Assembly: GCF_009858175.1 (NCBI RefSeq)
Contig: NZ_CP047393.1
Location: 1,426,001-1,490,000, forward strand
Source: Pontibacillus sp. HMF3514
GTDB lineage: Bacteria > Bacillota > Bacilli > Bacillales > BH030062
Length of the DNA: 64,000 bases
Direction of reading: 5' to 3'
Part shown: positions 13,262 to 21,615 of the stretch, piece after piece
Layout of the letters: the number at the start of each line of letters is the position of its first letter
Position numbering within the stretch: the first letter of the stretch is position 1
Made by a program: the position numbers and the translations under genes
Notes under the pieces: model-generated
What the model was told of the DNA's origin: nothing
Databases searched by the model: none
The model's input: only the letters and a program-made list of their open reading frames with translations

Positions 13262-13318
13262 AAAAAAGGCGACAATGGCATACGGGTACCATTGTCGCCT
13301 CCTATTTGCTATTAACTA
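13262..13318 (-). promoter_or_regulatory. HutP-binding UAG array and hut attenuator terminator
   Basis: On the transcript, three UAG triplets (complements of CTA at 13316-13318, 13309-13311 and 13302-13304) are spaced by exactly four bases. They end three bases before an 11-bp perfect stem (GGCGACAATGG / CCATTGTCGCC, 13268-13299) followed by six U residues. This is the arrangement known for HutP RNA binding: with histidine and Mg2+ the hexamer binds UAG repeats and prevents the terminator, letting transcription enter hutH. Only one UAG triplet cluster was found; B. subtilis has a second. Confidence 0.88.
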
Positions 13319-13334
13319 TAGGCAACTTTTATGA

Positions 13335-13772
13335 TTAAATGTGATTAATTCCTAAACCAATTGTTTCGTGTTCAAGTCCCTTAACAGGAGCCCCAATTGT
13401 TCCATAAAAGGAAACGGCAATCCATTCGCCTTCTTGTGGTCGGTCGTATGGGCGTCCTCGAACAACTGTGAAACGAAGTCCTACGGTTCGCATCGTATCT
13501 CCTATAGCGAGCTGGCCACGTGTTACACCTTCTAATGCTTCTAATATAGCGTGATATAACGCATGGGTTTCTCGATACACTTCATCTTGAATGATGCCGT
13601 TCCGCTTAGCAGCTGTTTCAACGGATGAAATGACTTTTTGCATATTCATAGAGCCAGCTTTTCCGCTGCAGTATGTATAGCCTTTGAGCTGATCCTCGAA
13701 ATGAATGAGTTCTTCTTCGGATAAAGTTGCTATTAAAACAGCCATCTTGCCAATATTTACAGTCTTTGTCAT
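13335..13772 (-). CDS. hutP: Hut operon antiterminator HutP
   Basis: 145 residues, close to the 148 of B. subtilis HutP. It is an RNA-binding regulator that forms a hexamer with L-histidine and Mg2+ and disrupts the terminator between hutP and hutH. The metal-binding histidines appear as His70, His74 ([15 protein letters not shown]) and His135 ([10 protein letters not shown]). Their spacing equals B. subtilis His73, His77 and His138. The ATG follows ATGGAG. It is the first gene of the operon, directly behind the promoter with an overlapping cre-like site. Confidence 0.95.
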   Translation of the reverse strand: MTKTVNIGKMAVLIATLSEEELIHFEDQLKGYTYCSGKAGSMNMQKVISSVETAAKRNGIIQDEVYRETHALYHAILEALEGVTRGQLAIGDTMRTVGLRFTVVRGRPYDRPQEGEWIAVSFYGTIGAPVKGLEHETIGLGINHI

Positions 13773-13818
13773 AAACTATACTCCATTTACTTTAAACTAG
13801 TGACTAATATCTTCTTTT

Positions 13819-13848
13819 ATTGTATTCGTTTTCAATAAAATGTGTCAA
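13819..13848 (-). promoter_or_regulatory. Sigma-A promoter of hutPHUIG
   Basis: On the minus strand, a perfect -35 TTGACA (13843-13848) is separated by 18 bases from -10 TACAAT (13819-13824), about 45 bases before the hutP start. Confidence 0.75.
13821..13835 (-). promoter_or_regulatory. cre-like site overlapping the hut promoter
   Basis: On the minus strand TTGAAAACGAATACA fits all fixed positions of WTGNAANCGNWNNCW and overlaps the -10 region. CcpA binding here would block transcription. hut is known to be under catabolite repression in B. subtilis; the site here is inferred from consensus only. Confidence 0.6.
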
Positions 13849-14026
13849 TGGAACTGATTGGGAAATTTAGTCAATTATCAAGCTGATATATTAATAGGGT
13901 AAAGGAGGGTGGTTTGAATAGATAAGGAAAAGTTACTATTTTATAAAAATTTTTTAACTTTTTGAGTTTTACATAAAAAACCACAGGGAATCGCTCTGTA
14001 ACAATAAAAAGGGATGGTGATTCGCT

Positions 14027-14197
14027 ATGACAATTCTGTTCTCCAAAGCACGTGAATTATTCGAAAAGGACTATCAGAACCAACAAGAGCAAGAACAACA
14101 AGAGGTGCAACCAACCAATGCAGCAACAGTTGGTGGAGAGGATAGCGAATTCGGCAAATCCGATGCAGCTATTAAGCATCAACCAGAAGAACAATAG
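14027..14197 (+). CDS. Small glutamine-rich hydrophilic protein (56 aa)
   Basis: A 56-codon frame with ATG after GGGATGGTGA. It begins MTILFSKARELFEKDY, then has a Gln/Glu-rich middle (QNQQEQEQQE) and an acidic, Ala-containing end. There is no membrane segment or signal peptide. A terminator starts 37 bases after the stop, which supports it as a real one-gene unit. I do not recognise a family. The composition resembles small stress or spore proteins, but that is a guess. Confidence 0.6.
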   Translation: MTILFSKARELFEKDYQNQQEQEQQEVQPTNAATVGGEDSEFGKSDAAIKHQPEEQ

Positions 14198-14234
14198 TAC
14201 AATAATGAACCGTCAGAGGATATGCACATAAGGG

Positions 14235-14267
14235 TCACCGTTCAGTCGTGAGCGGTGATTTTTTTTG
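14235..14267 (+). terminator. Intrinsic terminator of the 56-aa gene
   Basis: Stem TCACCG / CGGTGA with some inner pairing, followed by eight or more T residues. Confidence 0.75.
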
Positions 14268-14283
14268 TATAAAAAGTTAATTT

Positions 14284-14311
14284 AAAAAACGCCTGGCCCA
14301 TGCCAGACGTT
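14284..14311 (-). terminator. Intrinsic terminator of the first 3D-domain gene
   Basis: Stem AAACGCCTGGC / GCCAGACGTTT with one mismatch and a U-run in the minus direction. Confidence 0.75.
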
Positions 14312-14330
14312 TCTTCTTATCTATATTAAA

Positions 14331-14897
14331 TTAACCAAGTACCGTAACGGTCACCTGACGACGTCCGAAATTTAGTGCGTCCTGACGATTAGGGATGAAG
14401 ACGTCAATGCGGTTCCCTTTAATATCTCCGCCAGTATCTCCCGCTATTGCTGTTCCGTAACCTTCTACATACACTCTTGTTCCTAATGGGATGACGTTTG
14501 GATCAACTGCAATCACTTTTTGGTTTGGGTTGGCTTTTAAGTTAATACCTGTTCTTGTAATGCCGCTGCACCCTGTGCAATTCGCTGTATATGCTGTCGC
14601 TTCCATAGTGATTTTTTTCTTAGACTTAGAAGCGGCTTTCGTCCTTGTATTTTTTGTTGCTTTTTTAGCTGGCTTTTCAACCTTTTTAAATCTTTTCGTT
14701 TTGGCTTCTTTCTTCTCGAGGTTTTTCTTGCTTGTTTCTACATCTTTAGCTGTTGTATCTTTTTTATCTGAAGTATTTTCTTTATGTTCATCTTTTATGG
14801 ATTCTGCATGAAGTCCTTTTTGATCTACTACAGTATTTCCTACTAAACCTAAAACGATAAGGAGCCCAACAATTGAAGTCATGATTGTCTTTTTCAT
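14331..14897 (-). CDS. Secreted 3D-domain protein (putative cell-wall lytic enzyme)
   Basis: 188 residues. An N-terminal hydrophobic signal segment (IMTSIVGLLIVLGLVGNTVV) is followed by a very Lys-rich linker (about 35-95) and a C-terminal 3D domain (about 96-188) with MEATAYTANCTGCSGITRTG, VIAVDPNVIPLG and the hallmark AIAGDTGGDIKGNRIDVF. Three Asp residues in such domains sit in the double-psi barrel of MltA/YocH/YuiC-type muralytic enzymes. The basic linker may bind the wall or teichoic acids. No LysM repeats, unlike YocH. The ATG follows AGGAGGAACGATC. It has a paralogue at 17916-18500. Confidence 0.85.
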   Translation of the reverse strand: MKKTIMTSIVGLLIVLGLVGNTVVDQKGLHAESIKDEHKENTSDKKDTTAKDVETSKKNLEKKEAKTKRFKKVEKPAKKATKNTRTKAASKSKKKITMEATAYTANCTGCSGITRTGINLKANPNQKVIAVDPNVIPLGTRVYVEGYGTAIAGDTGGDIKGNRIDVFIPNRQDALNFGRRQVTVTVLG

Positions 14898-15248
14898 GAT
14901 CGTTCCTCCTGTCTTTATTAACCTTAGCTAATTATAGCAGCAGGTCTAGGACATGCATATTAAAGGTAGGTAACATTTACAAGACAAATTGAATACAAAG
15001 ATTACAATATGTTACAAATGAGGCTTTATGTTACACATGATGTATAAAAAAGCATTTCTAGCAATGTAGGAGGATGAAAGGTTTATAATAACTATTCAAG
15101 TTGGAACAGCTTCTATTATTACTACAATAGGGAACTCATCTTTACTTTTCGCAGCAACAAAATTAACGTATGATTATATATAGAAAGTAATCGATTACAA
15201 ACATAATGTATGAAAACAGTTAAAGGTCAATAAAAGGGGGAGAAATAT
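14898..15248. other. Intergenic region between divergent genes
   Basis: 351 bases holding the upstream regions of the 3D-domain gene (minus) and the Xaa-Pro peptidase (plus). On the minus strand, TGTAAC and TGTAAT occur four bases apart (near 15000-15016). They resemble WalR half-sites but with one base less than the usual spacing. A 32-codon protein-like stretch ending in TAG near 15183 has no usable start. Nothing else is supported. Confidence 0.35.
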
Positions 15249-16349
15249 ATGACAAAGCGATTAAAAGAATTATCGAATTGGTTAAAAGAACAAGAAACAG
15301 ATGTAGCCTTTATAAACTCAACTGAGAATGTATTTTATTTAACAGGCTTCCACACCGATCCACATGAACGCCTAATGGGACTTTTTGTGTTCCAGGATGC
15401 TGAGCCATTGTTTGTCGTACCAGGAATGGAAGTGGGACAAGTGAAGGATTCAGGCTGGCCTTATGAAGTGATTGGGTATGCAGATCATGAAAACCCATGG
15501 GATCTTATCAAAGAGTCCGTTGATAAACGAGATGTTTCCAATGCAAACTTGATAGCGTTTGAAGAAGAGGTTCTTACATATTTACGTAGTCGGGCTTTGC
15601 AAGCATTGTTCCAGACAGCAAAGGTACGTCCGATTGAAGAGAAGTTAAACGAGATGCGCGTTGTAAAAGATGAAGATGAAATTGCGATCATCCGCCGTGC
15701 AGCAGAGTTTGCTGATTATGGTGTGAAGGTTGGAGTCGAAGCGCTTCAAGAAGGTATTACGGAAATGGAAGTACTCGCAAAGATTGAGTACGAGCTTAAG
15801 AAAAAAGGCATCCGTGAAATGTCCTTCTCTACCATGGTGCTATTCGGTGAGAAATCTGGTCATCCACACGGGAATCCTGGAGATCGTAAGCTTCAAAAAG
15901 GTGATCTCGTGTTATTTGATCTAGGTGTTGTCCTTGATGGTTACACATCAGACATTACTCGTACCGTTATTTATAAAGAAGTATCTAATGAGCAAAAAGA
16001 AATCTATAATACAGTACTGTCAGCGCAAATAGCTTCACTTGAAGCAAGCAAGCCTGGTAACAGAATTGGTGATTTAGATAAAATTGCTCGCGATATGATT
16101 ATCAATGCAGGGTATGGCGATTTATTTCCACACCGTATTGGGCATGGATTAGGCATTAATGTACACGAATTCCCATCTATGAGTCATTTAAATAATGATC
16201 TCCTTAAAATAGGGATGACGTACACAATTGAACCAGGCATCTATGACCCGAATGTAGGTGGCGTTCGCATTGAAGACGATGTTCTTATCACAAAAGAAGG
16301 ACATGAGACGCTAACGAAGTATCCGAAAGAATTACAGATCATAGGATGA
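15249..16349 (+). CDS. Xaa-Pro dipeptidase/aminopeptidase (M24B)
   Basis: 366 residues with an N-terminal creatinase-like domain and a C-terminal pita-bread peptidase domain. The five metal ligands are recognisable: Asp in DLGVVLDG, Asp in TSDITRTV, His in HRIGHGLGINVHEFP, Glu in TIEPGIY and Glu in GVRIEDDVLIT. Such enzymes release residues preceding proline in the cytoplasm. The start follows AAAAGGGGGAGAAATAT. It is monocistronic. The pepQ-type and pepP-type names cannot be separated by eye. Confidence 0.92.
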   Translation: MTKRLKELSNWLKEQETDVAFINSTENVFYLTGFHTDPHERLMGLFVFQDAEPLFVVPGMEVGQVKDSGWPYEVIGYADHENPWDLIKESVDKRDVSNANLIAFEEEVLTYLRSRALQALFQTAKVRPIEEKLNEMRVVKDEDEIAIIRRAAEFADYGVKVGVEALQEGITEMEVLAKIEYELKKKGIREMSFSTMVLFGEKSGHPHGNPGDRKLQKGDLVLFDLGVVLDGYTSDITRTVIYKEVSNEQKEIYNTVLSAQIASLEASKPGNRIGDLDKIARDMIINAGYGDLFPHRIGHGLGINVHEFPSMSHLNNDLLKIGMTYTIEPGIYDPNVGGVRIEDDVLITKEGHETLTKYPKELQIIG

Positions 16350-16355
16350 AAATGG

Positions 16356-16387
16356 AGAGATCCCTAGCGTAGGCTGGGGGTCTTTTT
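16356..16387 (+). terminator. Intrinsic terminator of the Xaa-Pro peptidase gene
   Basis: Stem AGATCCCTAGC / GCTGGGGGTCT with one mismatch and a T-run. Confidence 0.75.
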
Positions 16388-16791
16388 CTGGACTTATGCT
16401 AAAGTGGATTTAGTGCAAAATGGGTACCGTAGTATATAGATCCTACGCACAAAACCGGAAAACAAGCGCTAATACACAACTGAATTGACGTACAAGTTTT
16501 GAAAGCTACGCTCAACAACAAAAACCGACGCTCATCTCCAGAGAGCAATCCACCATTAAACCATCCAAAAATTCCAAAATTCCAATTACGTTCTTCACTT
16601 TCTTACATATAATACATGTGAGGCATTTTCCCTAAAAGACTGTTCTTCGTTGCTTGTTAAAGCAATTTTATATATCATGTGTTGTATGGACGATTTTGTG
16701 ATATAGAGTATTGAAGAGTACTTAGACTTCAATACGATTCAATTATATAGAGAACCGTTGTTTGTTACTTCTTATAAAGGAATGATTTATT
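16388..16791. other. Intergenic region with irregular ACGC-rich stretch
   Basis: About 400 bases without a gene. Between 16440 and 16540 the string ACGC or GCGC recurs at irregular intervals in A-rich sequence. I can give no function for it. The murB promoter must lie near 16670-16780, but no convincing boxes were found. Confidence 0.3.
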
Positions 16792-17721
16792 TTGGTTAAA
16801 TATCAACATGCATATGAAAAGTTGCTCGACATTACATCGAAAGAAAACATTTTGGTTGATGAACATATTCGAAATCATACCTATACTCGACTAGGAGGTA
16901 GGGCTGATCTTTTTGTAACACCAACTAGCTATGATGAAGTTCAAAATATTGTTAAATTAGCAAATAAAGTTGATGTTCCCTTTACCTTACTTGGTAATGG
17001 CTCCAACTTAATTGTAAAAGATGGTGGTATTCGTGGGATTGTACTAAGCTTGAAGAAGCTTGATACGATTTCACGTGAAGATAATCGTATTGTGGCTCAA
17101 AGTGGAGCGGCAATTATTGATGCTTCTAGAAGAGCGCTTGATGAACATCTTTCAGGACTTGAGTTCGCATGTGGAATCCCAGGTACTGTGGGAGGCGCTT
17201 TGTTTATGAATGCGGGAGCCTATGGTGGAGAGATTAAAGATTGCCTTGAGTATGCAAAAGTGGTAGATCCCAATGGCGATTTATTAAAGCTTGCACCTGA
17301 GGATTTAGATCTTGAATATCGCTCAAGTAACATTCCGGATAAAGGATATATCGTCTTGGAAGCAGGGTTCAAGCTTGAGCCAGGCGAATATGATGATATT
17401 AAAGCTGTTATGGATGACTTAACGTATAAGCGTGAATCAAAACAGCCTTTAGAGTTCCCTTCATGTGGGAGTGTATTCAAACGACCACCTGGATACTTTG
17501 CTGGAAAACTTATTCAGGATAGCGAGTTGCAAGGAAAAGGTGTTGGTGGAGCAGAAGTATCTACGAAACACGCTGGCTTTATCGTAAATAAAGAAAATTG
17601 CACGGCTACTGATTATATTTCTGTTATTGAGATGGTTCAAAAAACGGTAAAAGAAAAATTCGGTGTAGCTTTAGAACGTGAAGTGAAAATTCTCGGTGAG
17701 GATTTAGAGGAGAAGAAATAA
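16792..17721 (+). CDS. murB: UDP-N-acetylenolpyruvoylglucosamine reductase MurB
   Basis: 309 residues. A FAD enzyme that reduces UDP-GlcNAc-enolpyruvate to UDP-MurNAc in the second step of peptidoglycan precursor synthesis. FAD-binding segments are LGNGSNLIV and [25 protein letters not shown] and the active-site region [11 protein letters not shown] follow. The lack of the extra third-domain insertion fits the shorter type II MurB of Gram-positives. The start is TTG at 16792 after AAAGGAATG. It is monocistronic with its own terminator. Confidence 0.95.
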   Translation: MVKYQHAYEKLLDITSKENILVDEHIRNHTYTRLGGRADLFVTPTSYDEVQNIVKLANKVDVPFTLLGNGSNLIVKDGGIRGIVLSLKKLDTISREDNRIVAQSGAAIIDASRRALDEHLSGLEFACGIPGTVGGALFMNAGAYGGEIKDCLEYAKVVDPNGDLLKLAPEDLDLEYRSSNIPDKGYIVLEAGFKLEPGEYDDIKAVMDDLTYKRESKQPLEFPSCGSVFKRPPGYFAGKLIQDSELQGKGVGGAEVSTKHAGFIVNKENCTATDYISVIEMVQKTVKEKFGVALEREVKILGEDLEEKK

Positions 17722-17747
17722 GTTGAAAGTAAATCTATAAGATTATA

Positions 17748-17778
17748 AAAACACTACTGATTTCAGTGGTGTTTTTTA
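17748..17778 (+). terminator. Intrinsic terminator of murB
   Basis: An 11-bp stem (AACACTACTGA / TCAGTGGTGTT) with a very short loop and six T residues. Confidence 0.85.
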
Positions 17779-17795
17779 TTGTCTATTTTTTTAAT

Positions 17796-17880
17796 GTCTA
17801 GCTCCAGCAAAGGAGGCGAGGGAAGTCCATCCGTTGCTAAACGGGCGCTTCCACTTTTCGTATATGTATCCCCGCCACTA
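17796..17880. repeat. Short copy of an interspersed Bacillaceae-type repeat
   Basis: Contains CTAGCTCCAGC at the left and GTTGCTAAACGGGCGCTTCC near the right. Both are shared with the ends of the long element at 47155-47600. AGTCCATCCGTTGCT (17824-17838) is the near-perfect reverse complement of AGCAACGAATGGACT in the long element. This copy lacks the inner hairpin units and looks like a minimal or deleted form. Confidence 0.65.
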
Positions 17881-17915
17881 ATCGAAGTGACGGTTCGTCC
17901 AAATCATTTCATTTC

Positions 17916-18500
17916 TTATGCTTTTGAAAGGATTTTTACGGTAACATTATGGCGACGACCGAAGTCCATTGCTTTTGATTGAGAAGGGATAAACACATCG
18001 ATACGGTTACCTTGGATTGCGCTACCGGTATCTCCTGCGATTGCTGTGCCATAGCCTTCAACATAGACTTTAGATCCTAATGGAATTACATCTGGGTCAA
18101 CCGCGATAACTTTTTGATTTGGATTTTTTCTTAAGTTTTGTCCTGTTCTCGTAATGCCGCTGCATCCGTCACAGAATGCTGTATAAGCTGTTGCTTCAAC
18201 TTGTAGGGTGCGAACAACGTCAGAGGATTGTTTTTCTTTTGTCTGCTTGTCTTTTGTTACCTTTTTATTTGTTTCTTGATCGCGTTCTAGTAGTTTAGCT
18301 TCTTTTTTGTCTAATTTCATTTTTTTAATTGGTAGTTCAGCTGAAAGGAATGCTGTAGCTTTTTCTTCTTGTTCATGTTTTTCAACAGTTGTCATGTCAT
18401 TAGCTGTGCTATCGAAAGCATACACATGATAAGCATTAAATCCAATATATCCGAATAATACAGATGCAGCTGTTACGATTTTCATGATGTTTGTTCTCAT
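17916..18500 (-). CDS. Secreted 3D-domain protein, paralogue
   Basis: 194 residues. An N-terminal hydrophobic segment (IVTAASVLFGYIGFNAY) probably directs export. A charged Lys/Glu linker follows to about residue 98, then a 3D domain with VEATAYTAFCDGCSGITRTG, VIAVDPDVIPLGSKVYVEG and AIAGDTGSAIQGNRIDVF. The domain is nearly identical in layout to that at 14331-14897, while the linkers differ, so the pair arose by duplication. The ATG follows GAGGAGGTTTCATC. A predicted peptidoglycan-active role rests on family knowledge. Convergent with murB. Confidence 0.85.
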   Translation of the reverse strand: MRTNIMKIVTAASVLFGYIGFNAYHVYAFDSTANDMTTVEKHEQEEKATAFLSAELPIKKMKLDKKEAKLLERDQETNKKVTKDKQTKEKQSSDVVRTLQVEATAYTAFCDGCSGITRTGQNLRKNPNQKVIAVDPDVIPLGSKVYVEGYGTAIAGDTGSAIQGNRIDVFIPSQSKAMDFGRRHNVTVKILSKA

Positions 18501-18780
18501 GATGAAACCTCCTCAAAATCATTTGAAGGCATTCGAAAACATTCATTTTTCGGAACAAGCTTTTAAGCAAGAATTAGATTGCAATGAAATATTTGGATTA
18601 CCTTCAATCGTTAAGCTAACATGCATGTATATACATGTAAACATTACGATAATATTTTTTTAAAATAATTATTACATAATTTTGGTTATTAAAGATATTA
18701 AGCTTGCGTTCTGAATAAAAAAAAGTTCCTAGCCAAAGATAAGCCTATCAATGAATCAACTATGTAAAGGAGTAACCTTC

Positions 18781-20448
18781 ATGAAAAACCGTTTAATTGA
18801 TTGGCCTACGTTTATAGGAGCCTTTTTCTTATTATTATTAGTTGTTGTTCCTTTAGTCCTTTTTCCGGATAAGGGAACAGAGTATGTTAATGCAGCGAAT
18901 ACGTTTGTTACGACGAATTTTGGGGTTCTCTACTTATTAGTTGGACTTGGCATTTTCTTTTTTCTTATTTATGTAGCTTTTAGTGAAAATGGAAGAGTCA
19001 AGTTAGGTGATGCTGGGGAAAAACCAGAATTCAATAACTTCTCCTGGGCAGGAATGCTTTTCTGTGCAGGGATTGGTTCAAGTATTCTGTATTGGGGAAC
19101 GATCGAATGGGCGTATTACTATCAAGGACCTCCATTCGGTATTGAAGCGAATACAAAAGATGCTATTGCTTGGGCAAGTACGTATGGAATCTTCCACTGG
19201 GGACCGATTGCATGGGCAATATACACATTGCCGGCTCTTCCAATGGCTTATTTCTATTACGTTCGTAAAAAGCCGGTTTTAAAAGTTAGTGAAGCGACAC
19301 GTCCATTAATTGGACGTTATGCAGATGGTCCTGTTGGTACCATCATTGATGTACTCTTTATGTTTGGTCTGTTAGGGGGAGCAGGAACAACCCTAGCGCT
19401 AGGGACTCCAATGATTGCAGAAGGTATTAATGCTCTCACAGGTATTCCGGTAAATATGGTGCTAAAAACATTTATTTTAGCCCTTGTAACAGCCATATTT
19501 GCTATCAGTGCTTATACAGGACTGCGAAAAGGGATCAAGGTATTAAGTGATATCAACTTATGGTTGTCCATTTTCTTGCTTGTTTTCGTTTTTATTGTTG
19601 GACCAACTCGATTCATTTCCGAGACAACAACAAACAGCATTGGATTATTGTTAGATAACTTTTTCCATATGAGTACATGGACAGAGCCTTACAATGCTTT
19701 GGGACCTTATGAAAAAACAGGATTCCCGGAAGCCTGGACCGTTTTCTACTGGGCTTGGTGGCTTGTATATGCACCATTTGTAGGTTTGTTCGTTGCTAAA
19801 ATTTCCCGAGGACGCTCTATCCGTCAAATGATTTTAGGAACCATTATTTATGGAACAATTGGAAGTTTACTGTTCTTCGGAATCATTGGAAACTTTGGAA
19901 TGCACATGCAAATGACTGGAGAGTTTGATGTCATTTCTGTTTTAAATGATCAAGGAGCACCGAAAGCGATTATTGAAATCATTGGGCAGCTACCATTAGC
20001 AGCGTTTATGATTTTCATCTTCACCATTTTGGCGATTATTTTCTTAGCGACAACGTTTGATTCAAGTTCGTATATTCTTGCATCTGTTGTACAAAAAGAA
20101 GTTGAAGATGAGCCTCTTCGTTGGAATCGTCTGTTTTGGGCATTTGCACTATGCTTATTGCCTCTAACACTCATGTTCCTTGGAGGTCTTGGAACCTTAC
20201 AAACCGCAAGTATTGTAGGTGGCTTCCCGCTCCTCTTCATTATGATTATGCTTGGATGGTCGTTTATGAAGGCTTCAAGTGGAGACATTCGAAATTCAGA
20301 GCATTACAAACCGAAAACCATCTCATTAAATTATAAAAAGATATTGGAACGAGTAAGACGTCGTAGAAAGAAAAAGGAAGAAAAGCAAAAAGGGCCTGTT
20401 GATGCTCATTTTGAAGAAGAAGAAAAGGATAAAGATCAGAAAGAATAA
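18781..20448 (+). CDS. BCCT family osmolyte transporter
   Basis: 555 residues with about 12 hydrophobic segments. The betaine/carnitine/choline transporter signature WTVFYWAWWLVYAPFVG (near 325) and the substrate-site region GTIEWAYYY are present. The Na+-coupled family imports glycine betaine, choline or ectoines against osmotic stress, and the C-terminal tail (RRRRKKKEEK then acidic) resembles osmosensing tails. The start at 18781 follows AAAGGAGTAACCTTC; an earlier in-frame ATG at 18751 lacks a site. A close paralogue lies at 23403. The exact substrate is unknown. Confidence 0.93.
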   Translation: MKNRLIDWPTFIGAFFLLLLVVVPLVLFPDKGTEYVNAANTFVTTNFGVLYLLVGLGIFFFLIYVAFSENGRVKLGDAGEKPEFNNFSWAGMLFCAGIGSSILYWGTIEWAYYYQGPPFGIEANTKDAIAWASTYGIFHWGPIAWAIYTLPALPMAYFYYVRKKPVLKVSEATRPLIGRYADGPVGTIIDVLFMFGLLGGAGTTLALGTPMIAEGINALTGIPVNMVLKTFILALVTAIFAISAYTGLRKGIKVLSDINLWLSIFLLVFVFIVGPTRFISETTTNSIGLLLDNFFHMSTWTEPYNALGPYEKTGFPEAWTVFYWAWWLVYAPFVGLFVAKISRGRSIRQMILGTIIYGTIGSLLFFGIIGNFGMHMQMTGEFDVISVLNDQGAPKAIIEIIGQLPLAAFMIFIFTILAIIFLATTFDSSSYILASVVQKEVEDEPLRWNRLFWAFALCLLPLTLMFLGGLGTLQTASIVGGFPLLFIMIMLGWSFMKASSGDIRNSEHYKPKTISLNYKKILERVRRRRKKKEEKQKGPVDAHFEEEEKDKDQKE

Positions 20449-20578
20449 ACATGTGTGGGTCAGCGAATGTGCTGGCCCTTTACTAATGTGCGCACGATAA
20501 GTGAAGTTTCTTGCATAAATAAGGAAACGTTTTATATAGTAGGTTTAATCATTTTAAAGGGAAAAAGGGGGAGACAAC

Positions 20579-21454
20579 ATGCACAAGCATTCAAAAGAAC
20601 TTGTATCCACATTTTCAATTGTAGGCTATGATCCAGAAACAGAAGAGTTAGGTGTAGCTGTTCAATCTAAGTTTTTAGGAGTTGGCTCTGTTGTACCTTG
20701 GGCAAAGGCAGGTGTTGGAGCGGTGGCGACACAATCCTTAGCAAACCCATCCTATGGACCATATGGCATTGTATTAATGGATCAAGGTATGCCTCCACAA
20801 GAAGCAATTGAATTTTTAACAAAAGATGATCCTGAACACTCCATGAGACAAGTGGGTATGGTCAATGCAAAAGGAGAAGCTGCGACATTTACAGGTGAAA
20901 ACTGCTACAACTGGGCAGGTGGTGTAACAGGTACGAATTATGCTGCACAAGGGAACATTTTAGTAGGTGAAGAAACGGTTCATGCGATGTCAACAACGTT
21001 TGAAACATCAGAAGGCTCACTTGCTGATCGTTTGCTAGCAGCTCTTCAAGCAGGGCAGTCAGCTGGTGGAGACAAACGAGGAAAGCAATCCGCTGCGCTT
21101 TATGTTGTGAAAGAACATGGTGGATATGGGGGCTACAATGACCGTTACATAGACCTTCGCGTTGATGAGCATGATGAACCTATTAAAGAATTGGATCGTA
21201 TTTACCGACTGCAGCAACTTTATTTTGGCACTACGAAGTCTGAAAATATTGCTGAGATTGAAGGGGATGTAAAAGAAGAACTACTACAACAGCTTAAACG
21301 ACTTGAGTACTTACCAACTGTTCACGTAGCGGATAACATTCTTCATAAAGCATTCACTGCTTTTATTCATCAGGAAAATTTTGAAGAACGTGAACTTGAG
21401 CAAGGAAAGATTGATTTAGAAGTATTGAATTTCATGAAAAATAAAAGGGTATAG
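20579..21454 (+). CDS. DUF1028 family protein (Ntn-hydrolase-like)
   Basis: 291 residues. STFSIVGYDPETEELGVAVQS at the start and GVGAVATQSLANPSYG are typical of DUF1028 proteins, which have a predicted Ntn-hydrolase fold and unknown substrate. Some fused forms elsewhere carry peptidoglycan-binding modules. A C-terminal extension of about 80 residues (helical, Leu/Glu-rich) follows the core. It sits 130 bases after a BCCT transporter gene with only a weak hairpin between them, so read-through is possible. A strong terminator follows. Cytoplasmic. Function not assigned. Confidence 0.8.
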   Translation: MHKHSKELVSTFSIVGYDPETEELGVAVQSKFLGVGSVVPWAKAGVGAVATQSLANPSYGPYGIVLMDQGMPPQEAIEFLTKDDPEHSMRQVGMVNAKGEAATFTGENCYNWAGGVTGTNYAAQGNILVGEETVHAMSTTFETSEGSLADRLLAALQAGQSAGGDKRGKQSAALYVVKEHGGYGGYNDRYIDLRVDEHDEPIKELDRIYRLQQLYFGTTKSENIAEIEGDVKEELLQQLKRLEYLPTVHVADNILHKAFTAFIHQENFEERELEQGKIDLEVLNFMKNKRV

Positions 21455-21460
21455 AGGAGG

Positions 21461-21495
21461 TCACTCAGGTGCAAAGGCACCTGGGTGATTTTTTT
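21461..21495 (+). terminator. Intrinsic terminator of the DUF1028 gene
   Basis: A 12-bp stem (TCACTCAGGTGC / GCACCTGGGTGA) with a four-base loop and seven T residues. Confidence 0.9.
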
Positions 21496-21615
21496 AATAT
21501 GTCTGATAAATCATAAAGTGTATATTTACACTAAGGTGCTGACTCCGATATAATGAGTGAAACACTACAAAATCGGTTAATCTAATACAAAATAGAGCTT
21601 AAGGGTGAAAGGCAT

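Noticed and set aside
14990-15060. WalR operator upstream of the first 3D-domain gene
   Set aside because: TGTAAC and TGTAAT half-sites are present but four bases apart instead of five, and the paralogue has none. Noted only as a weak resemblance.
18620-18645. Operator palindrome CATGTATATACATG upstream of the BCCT and 3D-domain genes
   Set aside because: A 14-base palindrome in A+T-rich sequence is not enough by itself, and no second copy was found.
20448-20482. Terminator after the first BCCT gene
   Set aside because: GGGTCAGC / GCTGGCCC forms a hairpin but only three T residues follow, so termination would be weak. It was left out and read-through is assumed possible.
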